From Elusimicrobia bacterium RIFOXYA2_FULL_39_19 (GTDB taxonomy: Bacteria > Elusimicrobiota > Endomicrobiia > CG1-02-37-114 > XYA2-FULL-39-19), in NCBI GenBank assembly GCA_001800285.1, contig MGVC01000042.1, positions 1 to 45,067 on the forward strand: a DNA stretch of 45,067 bases, written 5' to 3'. Position numbers and translations under genes: made by a program. Each line of letters begins with the position of its first letter. The stretch's first letter is position 1. Shown here piece by piece: positions 44,103-45,067 of this stretch. A model generated the notes under the pieces. The model was not told the origin of the DNA. It searched no databases and saw only the letters and a list, made by a program, of their open reading frames with translations.

Positions 44103-44984
44103 ATGAAGAGAATGAAAAGCTTGGTAAGATTATTGCTGGTGCTTTCAATTGTAAGTGTACAGTACACGGCAGTTTATGCAGGAGATACAACGGGTGCACT
44201 TCCTTATTTAAGAATGGGTGTAGGTTCAAGAGCTCTGGCTATGGGCGGTGCCTTTACCGCAATCAGTGATGATGCGTCAAGCGCTTACTGGAACCCTGCT
44301 GGTCTTGCAAATGTAGAAAGTAAAGAAATTTTAACTATGTACGGTATGCTGTCTCTTGGCAGAAATTTTAACTGGATAAATTTTGTAATGCCTATGGCAT
44401 CAGGCGGGTTAAGCGTAGGCCTTATTAATTCAGGAGTATCCGGTATTGATGCTTACAATGAAAACGATATTCCTGCAGGCAGTTTTGATTATATGTCAAA
44501 TACCTTATTGGTTTCTTACGGCAAAAAAATGGAAGATAAAGTAAGCGTAGGAGCAAACCTTAAGATAATCAGCGATTCCTTAAAAGATAGCTCAAGAACA
44601 GGTTTTGGCATTGATGTGGCAGTAATAACAAAACCGGCTGATAAAGTAAGCTTAGGTTTAAAATTGCAGGATTTAATTGGAACTGTAGGCTCAGATACAA
44701 TTCCGCTGTCTATTTCAGTAGGTATGGCTTATAAAATGTACGGAGACAGCCTGGTTCTTAGCGCAGATGCCAACAAAGTATCTGAAATTGACAGCCCTAA
44801 ACTCCGTGTTGGTATGGAATATCTGATAAATGAAAAAATGTCAGTTCAAACGGGTGTAAATGACGGCAATTTCTCGTTTGGTGCGTCTTTTGGCATAAGT
44901 ATGTTCAATCTTGCATACGGTTATGTAACGGACCCGTTCAAGACGGCAGACAGGCACTTGTTATCCTTTGGAGTCAAGTTCTAA
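44103..44984 (+). CDS. PorV/PorQ-family outer-membrane protein
   Basis: The 293-residue product has a signal peptide (about 1-26, ending AVYAG). It then shows the family N terminus LRMGVGSRALAMGGAFTAIS followed by DDASSAYWNPAGLA, which is diagnostic of the PorV/PorQ (UPF0164-like) barrel family. The remainder alternates as barrel strands, ending LSFGVKF with the C-terminal Phe typical of outer-membrane proteins. In Bacteroidota PorV moves type IX substrates from the translocon to the attachment complex. Its place beside two proteins with YPNP-type tails suggests the same role here. ATG 44103 is chosen because AGGGGG (44093-44098) has the same spacing as in the gene before. A start at 44076 is less likely. 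Confidence 0.85.
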   Translation: MKRMKSLVRLLLVLSIVSVQYTAVYAGDTTGALPYLRMGVGSRALAMGGAFTAISDDASSAYWNPAGLANVESKEILTMYGMLSLGRNFNWINFVMPMASGGLSVGLINSGVSGIDAYNENDIPAGSFDYMSNTLLVSYGKKMEDKVSVGANLKIISDSLKDSSRTGFGIDVAVITKPADKVSLGLKLQDLIGTVGSDTIPLSISVGMAYKMYGDSLVLSADANKVSEIDSPKLRVGMEYLINEKMSVQTGVNDGNFSFGASFGISMFNLAYGYVTDPFKTADRHLLSFGVKF

Positions 44985-45038
44985 TACAACAAGTCAAACA
45001 AGTTCAATGTGCTAGTGCAACACTTAGATTGAAAGACC

Positions 45039-45059
45039 TGCTATAATAGGCGGGTTATG
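45039..45059 (+). promoter_or_regulatory. Extended -10 element close to a start codon at the window end
   Basis: TGCTATAAT (45039-45047) is followed by ATG AAA AAC at 45057, ten bases after the -10 box. The predicted start point would be only a few bases before that ATG, so the truncated downstream gene may be leaderless or nearly so. An inverted repeat, TTCAATGTG (45003-45011) with CAC and ATTGAA (45021-45033), lies just upstream. No good -35 is visible and the gene itself is cut off by the window end. Confidence 0.4.
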
Positions 45060-45067
45060 AAAAACTA

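Overview
The window is 45 kb of low-to-moderate GC DNA in which every convincing gene lies on the plus strand. The genes point to an uncultured Gram-negative bacterium. There are outer-membrane and giant exported proteins with C-terminal sorting-type domains, a PorV/PorQ-family outer-membrane protein, a six-subunit Rnf-type membrane complex and a 60-residue histone-fold protein. That mix suggests an Elusimicrobiota/Omnitrophota/Firestonebacteria-like candidate phylum, but this is an inference from gene content only. No tRNA, rRNA, CRISPR array or insertion sequence was found, and no gap between genes exceeds about 200 bases.

Layout. (1) 1-9379 holds housekeeping genes: a short repeat-containing exported protein, surE, uvrB, nadC, a GT39-like membrane glycosyltransferase, a LUD-domain protein, a bacterial histone, aroB and a rhomboid protease with coiled coil and TPR-like tail. 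(2) 9442-14234 holds a tightly coupled rnfCDGEAB operon behind a consensus promoter whose expected start point falls on the rnfC start codon. Its iron-sulfur ligands are intact, but the usual flavin-related motifs of RnfC, RnfD and RnfG are missing or altered. (3) 14341-23838 holds the conserved block rpsB-tsf-pyrH-frr-uppS-cdsA-dxr-rseP-ispG-proS. Between ispG and proS a 46-bp unit carrying a ribosome-binding site and ATG is tandemly duplicated. (4) 23943-44984 is an exported-protein region. Five coupled genes lead to a 3064-residue modular protein with an N-terminal zinc phospholipase C-like domain. A separate gene for a 2230-residue Ig-like surface protein follows, with its own TTGACA-N17-TATAAT promoter preceded by phased A-tracts. 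A PorV/PorQ-like gene comes next. Both giant proteins end in YPNP-type domains resembling FlgD-Ig or type IX sorting domains.

How the parts may work together. The rpsB-to-proS block serves translation, UMP synthesis, isoprenoid and undecaprenyl lipid synthesis, phospholipid synthesis and envelope proteolysis. The last region looks like an envelope secretion locus, in which a PorV-like protein sits beside two candidate substrates. The strongest leads for new biology are the Rnf-like complex without recognisable flavin sites, the bacterial histone, and the phospholipase-headed giant protein with a type IX-like tail. Functions are read from family motifs by eye, with no database search.
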